Source: SXOA01 sp046593355 (GTDB lineage: Bacteria > Planctomycetota > Planctomycetia > Pirellulales > Pirellulaceae). Taken from it: a DNA stretch of 64,000 nucleotides. The position numbers were made by a program, and so were the translations under genes. The notes beneath the pieces were generated by a model that did no database searches, was not told the origin of the DNA, and worked only from the letters and a program-made list of their open reading frames with translations. Position 1 is the first letter of the stretch. Every line of letters begins with the position of its first letter. The stretch is from contig JBKJNY010000044.1 of the NCBI GenBank assembly GCA_046593355.1, forward strand, positions 1 to 64,000. Direction: 5' to 3'. Positions 17,799 through 26,867 of the stretch are shown in pieces.

Positions 17799-18968
17799 TT
17801 AGATTTTGTTCGCCCGCAATTCCTTGAGCGAATAATGCGTATCCCGCCACTGGATGCCGTTCTTCCAGTAGGTGAGAAAGATAGACCGCCACTGGATGAA
17901 TAGGAACAGCGACACAGCGAGCGGAAAACCAAGTGCGCAGGAAAGCGGGTTGCGGGTTTCGCGGGCCGAGCTGGCGAGCAGGAGCGTGAGGGCCGCGACG
18001 TCGGCGATGTAAATCCAGCGGGCTGGTCCCGTGGTGAGAAAGATGGCGAAATACGGCCAGATGTTGAAGAGGAGCATCGTGATGGAGATGAACACCGCCG
18101 CGGGCAGGCTGTAGTCGATGGCGGCGTACATGTTTTTCTCCAGGCCGCGGACCATCTCCCAGAGGGAGCCGTACCAGTTTACGACGATCATCCCGTCGCC
18201 GCCGCTGACCAGGTCCTGCCGAAAGCCGCGGAGCTTGACGAGCTTGCCGAGCTTGAGGTCGTCGTCGGGGCGCATCTTGATGGGTCGAAAGCCGTCGATT
18301 TTCTCGAAGACTTGGCGGCGGATCAGGTTGAACGCCCCGATGCCGACGTGGGCCGTGCTGTTGGGATTGCGAATCCCCCAGGCCCGGCAAAAGAGCAGGA
18401 AATTCATGGCGAACGTGACCACGAAGCACTTCATGATCCAGGAAGGCATCTTTGTATCGGGCGTGGCGGCCAGGTGATCCACTTGTTTTTCCGTGGCATA
18501 ACGGATGGCCCGCTTGAGCGTGCTCGGCTCAAAGATGATGTCGGCGTCGGTAAAGAGAATCCACTCGCCGCCCGATTGCTCCGCCCCGTGCTGCATGGCG
18601 TGGTTCTTTCCCAGCCAGCCAGCCGGTAATTCCGTGAGATGCACCACATTGAGTTGCGGAAACTCCTTCGCCAGCCGGTCGAGGATTTGGCCGGTGGAAT
18701 CCGTGGAGCGGTCGTTGACCAGTGTGATTTGCAGGTCCGGGTAATCGAGCTTGAGCAGCGAGCGGACCGCCTGCTCGATATTCCGCTCCTCATTCCGGGC
18801 CGGGGCGACCAGCGAAACCCGCGGCAGCACGGCATCAGGCTCCGGCAGGGGCTGATCCTTGAGCCGGGCGATCATCAGACCGGCGGTGATCCACAGAGCG
18901 AAGACCAACAGCGTGATGAACAGGCTGAGACCGGCCAGCCAGGGCATGAGGAGGTGGTAGTAGTGCAT
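17799..18968 (-). CDS. Membrane glycosyltransferase, family 2
   Basis: A 389-residue GT2 enzyme with one N-terminal membrane helix and three C-terminal ones around a cytosolic GT-A domain. The domain shows VAPARNEERNI, NDRSTDSTGQI, the DxD-type FTDADI, and an acidic RPDDDLKLG catalytic region. It resembles polytopic transferases acting on lipid carriers or hopanoid/carotenoid-type substrates; the acceptor cannot be told. The start at 18968 is chosen since earlier codons are encoded by a family B repeat. It lies on the same strand as the TonB gene, but with two family B elements between. Confidence 0.8.
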   Translation of the reverse strand: MHYYHLLMPWLAGLSLFITLLVFALWITAGLMIARLKDQPLPEPDAVLPRVSLVAPARNEERNIEQAVRSLLKLDYPDLQITLVNDRSTDSTGQILDRLAKEFPQLNVVHLTELPAGWLGKNHAMQHGAEQSGGEWILFTDADIIFEPSTLKRAIRYATEKQVDHLAATPDTKMPSWIMKCFVVTFAMNFLLFCRAWGIRNPNSTAHVGIGAFNLIRRQVFEKIDGFRPIKMRPDDDLKLGKLVKLRGFRQDLVSGGDGMIVVNWYGSLWEMVRGLEKNMYAAIDYSLPAAVFISITMLLFNIWPYFAIFLTTGPARWIYIADVAALTLLLASSARETRNPLSCALGFPLAVSLFLFIQWRSIFLTYWKNGIQWRDTHYSLKELRANKI

Positions 18969-18973
18969 GAGGT

Positions 18974-19150
18974 GGGGGTCGGGAGGTGTTTCGCGCTTCA
19001 AAGAACTTGGAATCTCGAAAAAATCCGCCGCGAAACTCCTCCTGACCCCGTCCGCGCGGTCAGCCGGTCAAAACGGGGTCGGGAAGAGTTTTCGCGGCCC
19101 CGTTCATTGGCGATCCTACATTTGCAAACGCGAAAACCCTTCCCGACCCC
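18974..19150. repeat. Two family B paired palindromic repeats in tandem
   Basis: Two elements stand head to tail: arms 18974-18994/19028-19049 and 19075-19097/19129-19150. The arm core is TCGGGAGGAGTTTTCGCGG and its complement, with about 32 bases between arms. The same element is found inside eno (26471) and twice in the barrel gene (62389, 62558). Confidence 0.85.
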
Positions 19151-19157
19151 TATTCCC

Positions 19158-20027
19158 CTATTCGCGAATCACAAAGGTGAACGGCTTGCGGACGACGGTT
19201 TCGATGCTCTTGCCGTTCTTCATGGCGGCCTTGAACTTCCAGGACTTGACGCCGGCGAGGGCCGCCTGGTCCATCGATTCGTAGCCGCTGGTGCGGTGGA
19301 CGGCGGCTGCGGCGAGCGTGCCGTCGGCGGCGATTTTCAGCCGGAGGACGACAGTGGCCTGGATGCGACGGGCGAGAAGTTCTGGTGGATAGGCGGGAAA
19401 AGGATTGTGAATCTCGCTGGGCAGCACGTCGGGCGCGCCGCTGGCCTGGGGCGAAGAGACGGTGGCAGTGGCCTGGCTCGACGTGGAGCTTGAATCGGCG
19501 GGGAGCTGGCTGGACACTTCGCGTGGTAATTCGGCCAGGGAATCGGCAACTTCCGGCTGTTGCTCTGTCATTTGCCGTCGCGTCGTCTCAGGTCGGACCG
19601 CCTTGCTCTGAGCGGCCGCTTCCTCGAGCGATTCCGCATCGGTTATTGCGTCCCGCGGCGCGGAGAGTGCGGCCAGCGGAGAGACGTCCATCTTCCGCGG
19701 AGCAATTTCGCTGCTGCCTTCCGTGCTCACGGGCAGAGACTGAACCACAACCGCCGGCGCTGCCTCTGCCTGTTCTGCCTCGCTAGCTGCCGCCGCATCC
19801 AGGAACGCCGCGGTGAGCTGAATCGTGTTGTCTCCACGATAGGGATGGTGGGGAACCGCGCTGAGCATCCAGGCGACGGTGTTGACGGGGATGACGCTCG
19901 CCACGGCCAGGAGCGAGGCATGAAGGGCGACGTTTCCGAGCAATGTCCAAGCCAACTCCCGCATTCCCCCCGCCGCCGCGCGGATGGGGCCAGCGGTGAC
20001 GATGGTGAAGGAGGTGGGCAGGGTCAT
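19158..20027 (-). CDS. TonB-family energy transducer
   Basis: A 289-residue protein with one N-terminal membrane helix (LLGNVALHASLLAVASVIPV), a long Ala/Ser/Glu-rich periplasmic linker (about 80-205) and a C-terminal TonB domain (NPFPAYPPEL, LKIAADGTLAAAAVHRTSGY, WKFKAA). It would pass proton-motive force from ExbB/ExbD to outer-membrane receptors such as the BtuB-type protein at 41549; no exbBD is in the window. The linker is less Pro-rich than in E. coli TonB. An internal ATG (MRELAWTLL) is an alternative start. Confidence 0.85.
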   Translation of the reverse strand: MTLPTSFTIVTAGPIRAAAGGMRELAWTLLGNVALHASLLAVASVIPVNTVAWMLSAVPHHPYRGDNTIQLTAAFLDAAAASEAEQAEAAPAVVVQSLPVSTEGSSEIAPRKMDVSPLAALSAPRDAITDAESLEEAAAQSKAVRPETTRRQMTEQQPEVADSLAELPREVSSQLPADSSSTSSQATATVSSPQASGAPDVLPSEIHNPFPAYPPELLARRIQATVVLRLKIAADGTLAAAAVHRTSGYESMDQAALAGVKSWKFKAAMKNGKSIETVVRKPFTFVIRE

Positions 20028-20088
20028 CGAGATGGCAATTTGAGATTTGAGACAGCAGACCTACTCAGACATTGGTCATTCGATTTCA

Positions 20089-20112
20089 GGGCAGGCTGGA
20101 AGCCTACCCCAC
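20089..20112. repeat. Family A single arm
   Basis: One 24-base arm directly abuts the ychF stop codon; no partner arm is visible within 100 bases. Confidence 0.75.
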
Positions 20113-21141
20113 CTAGGCGTTGTGCTTGATCGTAATCACATCCCCATCCTTGATCACATAATCTTTCGGCTCCTGGCGCATCAGGGATTGAGCTTTGAGT
20201 TCCCGCTCGCTGCCGAGGCGGACGATGTCGGCGACGGTGAAGGTTTCCGCCCGGATGAAGCCCTTGGCCAGGTCGGTGTGAATGCCCGCGGCGGCTTCCA
20301 GGGCGGTGCCCCCCTGGCGGATCATCCAGGTGCGGACTTCCTTGTCGCCGGCGGTGAAAAACAGCATCTGCCCCGAGGCGTCCATGATGCGGCGGATCAG
20401 CTCGTCCCGGTCGTAGGGCTTCACGCCCATTTCGGTGCAGAAAGCCGCCCGCTCGTCCGCCGGCATTCCCGCCAGATCCCGCTGCAGGGTGAGAGACATC
20501 GCGTGCAGTCCCATTCCCGGCCGGGCCAGTTCCTGAAAACGCTCCGGCTTGTCGTCGTCGTCCGTGATATTCACGATCACCAGCCGCGGCTTCTCGCTGA
20601 AGAGCTGGAAGGAGCGAGTGGCATTCTTCTGCTCGGCGGACATGGCGAAATTCGTCAGCGCCCGGCCGTTTTCCAACTCCACAAGCAGCGGCTCCAGGGC
20701 CTCGAGATCTTTCTGCATCTCTTCCCGATCCGACCGCGGCTTCTTCACCTGGTCGCGCAGTCGGGTCACCCGCCCGGTGATGATGTCGAGGTCCGCAATC
20801 AGCAGGTCGTCGTCAAAATTGCTCAGGTCGGTCTTGGCACTCGCTCCGCCGAAATTCGCCACCACGACAATCAGGGCCCCCGCCTCACGAATCATAGCCA
20901 GCTTCTGGGCACTTCCTTCGTGCGTGCGGGAAAGCCCCGGCGTATCGACGATCTCTAACTTGGCCTCGGTGATCTTCTTGGGAGTATAAATCTTGCACAG
21001 TTCGGCAATCCGCGGCTCCGGCACGGTACACATGTCCGACTGCGTGGCATGGGCCAACGCGGGGTCCGGCTCCTTCCCCGTCAACCAGTGGAAAAGGGTG
21101 CTTTTTCCCGAACCTTGATACCCGACGATGCCGATTTTCAT
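20113..21141 (-). CDS. ychF: YchF/OLA1-family P-loop ATPase
   Basis: A 342-residue translation-factor-class NTPase. P-loop GYQGSGKST is at about residues 7-15, switch/G3 is DTPGLSRTH, and a VIVNITDDD strand takes the place of the G4 motif. This is consistent with YchF relaxed base specificity (ATP rather than GTP). The C-terminal TGS domain is seen in the last 85 residues (DKEVRTWMIRQGGTALEAA, YVIKDGDVITIKHNA). The start at 21141 gives the family-type MKIGIVGYQ. YchF binds ribosomes and is linked to stress responses. The P-loop serine/glycine pattern and length (usually about 363) are slightly off, so it may be the YchF-like planctomycete branch. Confidence 0.85.
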   Translation of the reverse strand: MKIGIVGYQGSGKSTLFHWLTGKEPDPALAHATQSDMCTVPEPRIAELCKIYTPKKITEAKLEIVDTPGLSRTHEGSAQKLAMIREAGALIVVVANFGGASAKTDLSNFDDDLLIADLDIITGRVTRLRDQVKKPRSDREEMQKDLEALEPLLVELENGRALTNFAMSAEQKNATRSFQLFSEKPRLVIVNITDDDDKPERFQELARPGMGLHAMSLTLQRDLAGMPADERAAFCTEMGVKPYDRDELIRRIMDASGQMLFFTAGDKEVRTWMIRQGGTALEAAAGIHTDLAKGFIRAETFTVADIVRLGSERELKAQSLMRQEPKDYVIKDGDVITIKHNA

Positions 21142-21402
21142 GTGCCTGCCTGTTGGCCATCCACTATCTTCCAAGCGAAGTCCCCATTAGAGATTCTCAT
21201 CGCCAAGTCTCCAAGGGCGTAGGACAACCGGCCGAATGGCCGGCGAATGGCCGAGATGGCTCCAGCGCGGCTGGCGGCCGTGTTAATGCAGGTGCTTCCA
21301 AGGATTGTTGAGATTGGCTAACCCGGTTACGATGTAACGCAGCAGCCGGGCGGTCGGACGATTTGTCCCGAAGCTCGCCGCACTCAAGCAAAGGATAGGT
21401 AC

Positions 21403-21600
21403 ATGGCAGAAGGCACGATCAAGAAACTGACGGACAAGGGATTTGGATTCATCAACACAGGGAACAGCAAGGATTTGTTTTTCCACTCGTCGAGTTTGAA
21501 CGGCGCGAGGTTCGAGGAGTTGCGGGAAGGCCAAAAGGTCACTTACACGGAAGGCCGAGGCCCAAAAGGGCCGTGCGCCGAGAACGTCACGCCGATCTGA
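21403..21600 (+). CDS. Cold-shock-domain protein
   Basis: A 65-residue single cold-shock domain with RNP1 KGFGFI and RNP2 DLFFHSS; these bind single-stranded RNA or DNA. Standard size is 65-70 residues. AAGGATAGGT stands before the ATG. The roughly 260 bases upstream may include a leader, common for cold-shock genes, but no fold can be assigned. A second cold-shock protein is at 54250. Confidence 0.92.
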   Translation: MAEGTIKKLTDKGFGFINTGNSKDLFFHSSSLNGARFEELREGQKVTYTEGRGPKGPCAENVTPI

Positions 21601-21639
21601 CGCTTCCAATACGCAAGCGCCGTCCAATGAGGCCTACTT

Positions 21640-22575
21640 ATGACAAGTTGTCTGGTAACCGGCGGCGCTGGGTTCATCGGGTCGCATTTGGTTCGGGGCC
21701 TCGTCGCACGCGGAGATCGAGTCCGCGTGCTGGACAATCTTTCGACGGGCCACTTGCACAACCTGGCCGGGGTCTCGGACCAGATTGATCTCATCCAGGG
21801 AGACTTGCGCGATGAAGCGGCAGTTGCTCGCGCGGTTCAGGGTGTGGACACGATCTTTCATGAAGCGGCATTGGCTTCGGTTCCGCTGAGTGTCGCCTTC
21901 CCCCTGGAATCGCACGCGCACTGCGTCACCGGCACGCTCGTTCTTCTCAACGCGGCGAGGCAGGCAAATGTCCGGCGAGTGGTTTATGCGGGCTCCAGCA
22001 GCGCGTACGGCAATTTGCCGTTCAGTTCGAAGCGCGAGGCGGATTTTCCAACCCCCTTGTCCCCTTACGCAGCCGCGAAACTGGCCGGCGAATTCTACTG
22101 CCAGGCCTTTTTCCAAACCTACGGACTGGAAACCGTCTGCCTGCGATATTTCAACGTGTTTGGACCGCGTCAGGATCCTTCCAGTCCCTACTCGGCCGTG
22201 ATTCCAATATTCATCGCGAAGCTGTTGCAGGGTGAGCGACCGATCATCTATGGCGACGGATTGCAATCTCGCGATTTCACGTACGTCGAGAATGTCGTGA
22301 ATGCGAATCTCAAGGCGGCCGCGACCCAGGGGGCAGCCGGCATGACCTTCAATGTTGGCACCGGCCGCTCGGTAAGCCTGCTCGTCATTCTGGAACACAT
22401 CCAGCAAATGCTGGGAACGAAAATCTCGCCGCACATGGAACCACCGCGAGTTGGCGATGTGCGGGATAGTTTGGCGGACATCAGCCAGACCGAGAAAGTG
22501 CTGGGTTATGCACCGCAAGTCGACTTGGAAGAAGGGCTGCGTAAGACGGTGGATTTCTATCGCGCGGGACGCTAA
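21640..22575 (+). CDS. UDP-sugar 4-epimerase-type SDR
   Basis: A 311-residue extended short-chain dehydrogenase. It has the NAD motif TGGAGFIGSH at residues 7-16, catalytic Ser in AGSSSAYG, and YAAAK (Tyr/Lys pair) near residue 147. The substrate loop RYFNVFGPRQDPSS is typical of UDP-glucose or UDP-N-acetylglucosamine 4-epimerases of the GalE/WbpP group. It would supply sugars for surface polysaccharide. The gene is 11 bases upstream of uppP on the same strand, fitting a cell-envelope operon. Substrate specificity is not determined. Confidence 0.88.
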   Translation: MTSCLVTGGAGFIGSHLVRGLVARGDRVRVLDNLSTGHLHNLAGVSDQIDLIQGDLRDEAAVARAVQGVDTIFHEAALASVPLSVAFPLESHAHCVTGTLVLLNAARQANVRRVVYAGSSSAYGNLPFSSKREADFPTPLSPYAAAKLAGEFYCQAFFQTYGLETVCLRYFNVFGPRQDPSSPYSAVIPIFIAKLLQGERPIIYGDGLQSRDFTYVENVVNANLKAAATQGAAGMTFNVGTGRSVSLLVILEHIQQMLGTKISPHMEPPRVGDVRDSLADISQTEKVLGYAPQVDLEEGLRKTVDFYRAGR

Positions 22576-22586
22576 CAGCCGAAAAC

Positions 22587-23366
22587 ATGAACCAACTCTT
22601 AGCGGCGCTGCTTCTGGGCGTGGTGGAAGGAGCGACGGAGTTTCTGCCCGTCTCGAGCACCGGCCATCTCTTGCTCGCCGAACATTGGCTCGGCAAACGG
22701 TCCGATCTCTTCAACGTCAGTATCCAGTTGGGAGCGATTACCGCGGTGGTCATGGTCTACCGGACCGAGCTGCGCGACTTGATTACCGGGTTCCGCTCCC
22801 CGGCCAAGCGTGATGAGCTTGGGAAAATCGCCGTCGCCTTCCTGATCACGGCCGTCCTGGGGCTGATCGCAAAAGTCTACGGATTTGAGCTCACCACCGA
22901 AGTGTTTGCGGTTGCCGTGGCCTTATTCGTCGGGGGCGTCGTCATGTTGCTGGTGGAGTTGCGGGCGGCCCCGCGGCCCCGCTCCCAGGATCTTACCTGG
23001 GGTGTCGTTATCGCGGTCGGCATTGCCCAGGTTGTTGCCGGGATCTACCCCGGCACTTCCCGCTCCGGCGCGGCGATCATTGCCGCGATTGCCTGCGGGC
23101 TCACCGACCGGCCCAAGGCCGCGCAGTTCGCCTTTCTGGTCGGCATTCCCACCATGTTCGCCGCTGCCGGTTATGAGCTCCTCAAGAGCCTGTCCGCCGG
23201 CGGCGGGAGCGAGAATTGGGGGGAGCTGATTCTGGCGGCAGTGGTTTCAGCAGTTGTCGGGTTCTTTGCCGTCCGCTGGCTGGTAACCTTCATTTCAGGC
23301 CACAACTTTGTCCCCTTCGCGATCTACCGGATGATTCTGGCCGTCTGCCTGTGGCTCTGGTTATAG
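22587..23366 (+). CDS. uppP: Undecaprenyl-diphosphatase
   Basis: A 259-residue polytopic membrane enzyme that recycles undecaprenyl pyrophosphate to the monophosphate carrier used for peptidoglycan and O-antigen. The two conserved motifs are present: EGATEFLPVSSTGHL near residue 15 and GIYPGTSRSGA in the middle, holding the catalytic Glu, Ser and Arg. It has about seven membrane helices. It follows the epimerase gene closely. It converges on the sulfotransferase with only 13 bases between. Confidence 0.95.
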   Translation: MNQLLAALLLGVVEGATEFLPVSSTGHLLLAEHWLGKRSDLFNVSIQLGAITAVVMVYRTELRDLITGFRSPAKRDELGKIAVAFLITAVLGLIAKVYGFELTTEVFAVAVALFVGGVVMLLVELRAAPRPRSQDLTWGVVIAVGIAQVVAGIYPGTSRSGAAIIAAIACGLTDRPKAAQFAFLVGIPTMFAAAGYELLKSLSAGGGSENWGELILAAVVSAVVGFFAVRWLVTFISGHNFVPFAIYRMILAVCLWLWL

Positions 23367-23379
23367 CATTCCGAAAGCG

Positions 23380-24312
23380 TTAGCCTTCAAACGCATAGCC
23401 GAATTGCTCCACGTCCCGGCGATAGAGAGACGCCACCTGTTGTGCCAGCTCGCGCGTATAGAATTTGCGGTAATCCGGCAGGGAGGAAAGCCGGCGGAGC
23501 TGAGCGAGCGGGGCGTCGGCAAAACAGCGGGCCGGCTGGTCATCGGGCCGCGCGTACTTGGTCGCGTTGGTCACCGGCAGCGTCGCGTGGACCCCGAGGA
23601 GGCTGGAGATGGTCCGCAGATCATCTTCCAGGCTCTCAAACCGGCCGATGAAGTGAAACGGGATCTCTCCCAGAAAGCGATACTGGGGCCGCCAGTGCAG
23701 ATCTGTCTCCGAATCATCGAGCCTGTCGGTGGCCAGAAAATCGAGGAAGTGACGAAAGGTCAGCTCGTCCTGCCAGGCTCGGGATCCCCGCAGCAGGGGC
23801 CCGAGCGTCGAATGCAAGCCCCACTGCCCGGTGAGCGGGGAGAGCGCCTGCCGCATCACTTGTCCCGCGGCTTGCAAAGGATGCCGTTTCCAGCGGCGAT
23901 GGACCGCCTGGATGACGGGCCCCGTGAGCTCGTGTAGCCCGAGGAACTTATTGAGAAATACCGAAACCAGGCGCGACCAGGGACTGCGAACGAACACGAA
24001 TCGAAACCAGCCGTCTTCCGTCAGCGGCCGCCGGCCAAGTTGCGACGCCTGCGCATGCAGCTTGAAGCGCTTGTTCAGACGGCCATGATCAACGGACTTC
24101 TCCCCATGCACGGTCGCGGCGACATACGGGTCCGCCACTCCCTCCACAAGTTCCGCCCACCATAATTTCAGGCTGCTGCAGGCGACTTTCTGAATGGGGC
24201 AGTAAGCCAGCCGGTGCTTTTCGGAGACGAAAAGCTCCGACTCGGGCCAGTGGTAGCCCCCTTCCGCCTCCACGGCCTCACATGCGCTGGTCAACTGGAT
24301 CGAGTCGGGCAT
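23380..24312 (-). CDS. Sulfotransferase family protein
   Basis: A 310-residue protein of the carbohydrate sulfotransferase type (sulfotransferase family 2), which moves sulfate from PAPS to a sugar hydroxyl. The 5'-phosphosulfate loop is CPIQKVACSSLK near residue 34, and the 3'-phosphate site is RFVFVRSPWSRLVSVF near residue 105. The frame is open 80 codons further, but the ATG at 24312 has AAGGA eight bases before it and restores family-like length. Together with the nearby epimerase, uppP and glycosyltransferase it suggests sulfated surface glycans. No signal peptide is seen. Confidence 0.85.
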   Translation of the reverse strand: MPDSIQLTSACEAVEAEGGYHWPESELFVSEKHRLAYCPIQKVACSSLKLWWAELVEGVADPYVAATVHGEKSVDHGRLNKRFKLHAQASQLGRRPLTEDGWFRFVFVRSPWSRLVSVFLNKFLGLHELTGPVIQAVHRRWKRHPLQAAGQVMRQALSPLTGQWGLHSTLGPLLRGSRAWQDELTFRHFLDFLATDRLDDSETDLHWRPQYRFLGEIPFHFIGRFESLEDDLRTISSLLGVHATLPVTNATKYARPDDQPARCFADAPLAQLRRLSSLPDYRKFYTRELAQQVASLYRRDVEQFGYAFEG

Positions 24313-25166
24313 GCAACCATCCTTGCTAGCTTGGTCCGTGCGATCGTCACCGACAGAGGTACTTCCTAAGACCACTTTCGGCAGTAAAAAGCGGCCAGCA
24401 CCAGCAACCTTGGAGGATTTTCGCGGCAACGTCATTTTCCCGTGACCTGCTGCGAGCGATGCAGTCCGTTGCAGCAACTCGCTAGCATCCGCCTGAAAGA
24501 CCAGCGAGGGAATCCTCAGCCCACGGAATGCCGCCCGCCTTTCCCTTAACCGCTCCGCCACGACCGATCATCCCGCCAACCTTATAAGCCGCTCCACAGG
24601 CCGCTCTCATACACCTTTTCGCGGCTGGCTCTCGCGGGAATCACCGTCGGGCAAGCCCTTGCCCCGCCGCCACTTGCGCCGCATTGTGAATAAAACGCGG
24701 CCCGCATAAGCGCACTTTCTTATTCACCAAACTCGCCGCCATTTCGGGGGATGTCTCAGCGATTTTATAAGCTGTTTTTCAAACAGACTTACACCTTCGC
24801 ACAACCATTTAGCGGCACAATTTCTTCCATTACAACCAAATTGTCAAAGAGCACTGTCCGGCACGCATCCGACGCGCCGGCGAGGGAACAGCGTCACACC
24901 CTCGCTGGCGCGTTGTGTTGCCTAACCCCCCCGGGTAAAACAACAGACCCCCCCGCCCGCGGGTCCATGTTGGTGTTGGTAAATCCCTCGGGTTTACCAA
25001 CACCCCCCAGATTTCAAATCCGAAATCCTAATTCCTCATCACGCGCACACTCCACCACTACTATACGTAAGTTTAGATATGCCAGTTGGCACAGTCAAGA
25101 GGCCAGCCGCCAGAATCTCGAAGATTTCTAGGGGGCTGCCTAACTACTGTCAAGCAATCTGTCTCT
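24313..25166. other. Gene-poor, repeat-rich region
   Basis: About 850 bases without a credible gene. It holds homopolymer-rich runs of C (around 24925 and 24950), a strong inverted repeat GTGTTGGTAAA/TTTACCAACAC at 24973-25005, and an AAATCCGAAATC-type motif at about 25016 that recurs at 27061. It probably includes the sulfotransferase promoter. Confidence 0.5.
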
Positions 25167-25451
25167 AAGAAAGCGAGACTATTTCTGGTGCGCGAGAATC
25201 AAGAGTATTTGCAACGTCTTGGAAATGAATTTCACTTCTGGCAAGACGGTCCCGGCTATGATCGCAATATCGATAATTATGCCTACGTTTGGAATGATAT
25301 TGACTATCTTCACGAAAACCCGCTCCGCAAGAAACTTTGTTCGCGCGTGGACGAGTGGCGTTGGTCCAGCGCGGCCGACTATCTTGGCTTGCGCACCGGC
25401 CCGCTCCGAATCGATTTTGCTTCCTTGCCCGAGGATCCGCGCCAGTGGTAA
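25167..25451 (+). pseudogene. Remnant of a REP-associated tyrosine transposase (RAYT)
   Basis: The last 95 codons of a frame match the C-terminal half of IS200-like Y1 transposases of the RAYT type: FHFWQDGPGYDRNI, then YLHENPLRKKL, then DEWRWSSAADYLG and a PLRIDFASLP tail. The N-terminal half with the HUH metal-binding motif is missing and no start codon fits. RAYTs act on REP palindromes; this remnant is followed, five bases after its stop, by a family G palindrome. It lies directly upstream of eno. I am confident of the family and confident it is inactive. Confidence 0.8.
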
Positions 25452-25455
25452 CACC

Positions 25456-25492
25456 GGGTCCACGCCCACGCAAAGCCGTGGGCGTGCCACCC
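25456..25492. repeat. Family G palindrome
   Basis: The stem CCACGCCCACG/CGTGGGCGTG encloses a short loop (CAAAGC region). It stands just after the RAYT remnant. An inverted copy is inside the large LPS-assembly-like gene at 33997-34030. Confidence 0.8.
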
Positions 25493-25517
25493 ATTCCGCA
25501 CATCGCTGAACCTGCCC

Positions 25518-26867
25518 ATGATTACCAGAGTTCACGCCCGTGAGATCCTCGACAGCCGCGGCAAGCCGACGGTGGAGGCCGAGGTGCATCTGGAAGGAGG
25601 GGTCGTCGGGATCGCCAGTGTTCCCAGCGGCGCGAGCACGGGTTCCGCGGAAGCCTGCGAGCTGCGGGATGGCGAAAGCGGGCGATACGACGGGCAGGGA
25701 GTTCGCCGCGCGGTGGAGAATGTGAACCTGATCCTCGGTCCCGCGCTCGTCGGCACATTCGCTGGCGACCAGCAAGGCATCGACGCAGCGCTGCTCGACC
25801 TGGATGGCTCACCGAACAAACAGAACCTGGGCGCTAATGCTATCCTCTCTGTCTCGCTGGCGGTTTCGCGAGCTGCGGCGCTCTCAAAAGGGATATCGCT
25901 GTATCGCCACATTCACGACTCCTTGCTCGCCCGCGCGGAATCGAGCGCCGGGGATTACGCCTTTGCGCCGGTGATTCCGTTGCCCATGACCAACATGATC
26001 TCCGGCGGCAAGCACGCCGGCGGGAATCTTGATATTCAGGACGTGCTGGTGATTCCTAAAGGCGCGTCGTCATATCCCGTCGGCCTCGAATGGATTGTCC
26101 GGGTTTATCGGAGGCTGGGCGAATTGCTTTGCCAAGACGGCTACGAAGGCTACCTCGTCGGCGACGAAGGAGGCTACGGGCCGCGGCTGAAATCGAACGC
26201 TGAGGCGATGGAGTACGTCGTGCGGGCGATTGAGAAAGCCGGCCTGCGGCCTGGCGAAGATGTGTCGCTGGCACTCGACGTGGCGTCATCCCACTTCTAT
26301 CGCGACGGCCAATACGTGCTGAAGGCGGAGCAGGATCGCCGGCTGACGAGCGCGGAAATGGTGGAGCGGCTGGCGGAGTGGGCGGCAGCGTTTCCCATCG
26401 ACTGCATGGAGGACGGCTTGGCGGAAGAGGACTGGCAGGGATGGCAACTGCTGACGGAGCGAATGAAAACGAGGTCGGGAGGAGTTTTCGCGGCTGGAGA
26501 TTTAAGCCAGCAGCAGATCGTTAACCGCGAAAACCCCTCCCGACCCCTTCTCGTTGGCGACGACCTGTTCGCCACGAATGCCAGCCGCTTGCGGAAGGGA
26601 ATCGAGCTCCAGGCGGCAAACGCGGTCCTGATCAAGGTGAACCAAATCGGCACCCTCAGCGAAACCTTCGACACGATATTGGCTGCCAAGAAGCACGGTT
26701 ATGCGACGATCATTTCCGCCCGCAGCGGCGAGACGGAGGATGACTTTCTGGCGGACCTGGCGGTGGGCGTCGGCGGCGATTACATCAAGATCGGCTCCAT
26801 CGCCCGCAGCGAACGCCTCGCCAAGTACAATCGGCTGTTGCGGATCTGGGAGGAGCTGACGAGGTAG
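25518..26867 (+). CDS. eno: Enolase with a palindromic-element insertion
   Basis: A 449-residue glycolytic enzyme converting 2-phosphoglycerate to phosphoenolpyruvate. It shows the N-terminal AREILDSRGKPTVEAEV, SGASTG loop, catalytic Glu in the GDEGGY region, metal ligands in CMEDGLAEEDW and LVGDDLF, and the catalytic Lys in LIKVNQIGT. It is about 20-25 residues longer than usual. Residues 318-344 are the translation of a complete family B palindromic element, in frame, just before LVGDDLF. Thus the insert lies next to a metal-binding loop; all catalytic residues are kept. There is no clear Shine-Dalgarno site. Confidence 0.95.
   Translation: MITRVHAREILDSRGKPTVEAEVHLEGGVVGIASVPSGASTGSAEACELRDGESGRYDGQGVRRAVENVNLILGPALVGTFAGDQQGIDAALLDLDGSPNKQNLGANAILSVSLAVSRAAALSKGISLYRHIHDSLLARAESSAGDYAFAPVIPLPMTNMISGGKHAGGNLDIQDVLVIPKGASSYPVGLEWIVRVYRRLGELLCQDGYEGYLVGDEGGYGPRLKSNAEAMEYVVRAIEKAGLRPGEDVSLALDVASSHFYRDGQYVLKAEQDRRLTSAEMVERLAEWAAAFPIDCMEDGLAEEDWQGWQLLTERMKTRSGGVFAAGDLSQQQIVNRENPSRPLLVGDDLFATNASRLRKGIELQAANAVLIKVNQIGTLSETFDTILAAKKHGYATIISARSGETEDDFLADLAVGVGGDYIKIGSIARSERLAKYNRLLRIWEELTR
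26471..26547. repeat. Family B palindromic element inside eno
   Basis: Arms 26471-26493 and 26525-26547 are near-identical to the intergenic family B arms and inverted to each other with a 31-base spacer. Both strands of the arm are translated: TRSGGVFAA on the left and RENPSRP on the right. Confidence 0.9.

Noticed and set aside
24751..25131. A 126-codon plus-strand frame upstream of the RAYT remnant
   Set aside because: Its sequence is low-complexity and Ser/Thr/Pro-rich from repeats; it does not restore the missing RAYT N-terminus.
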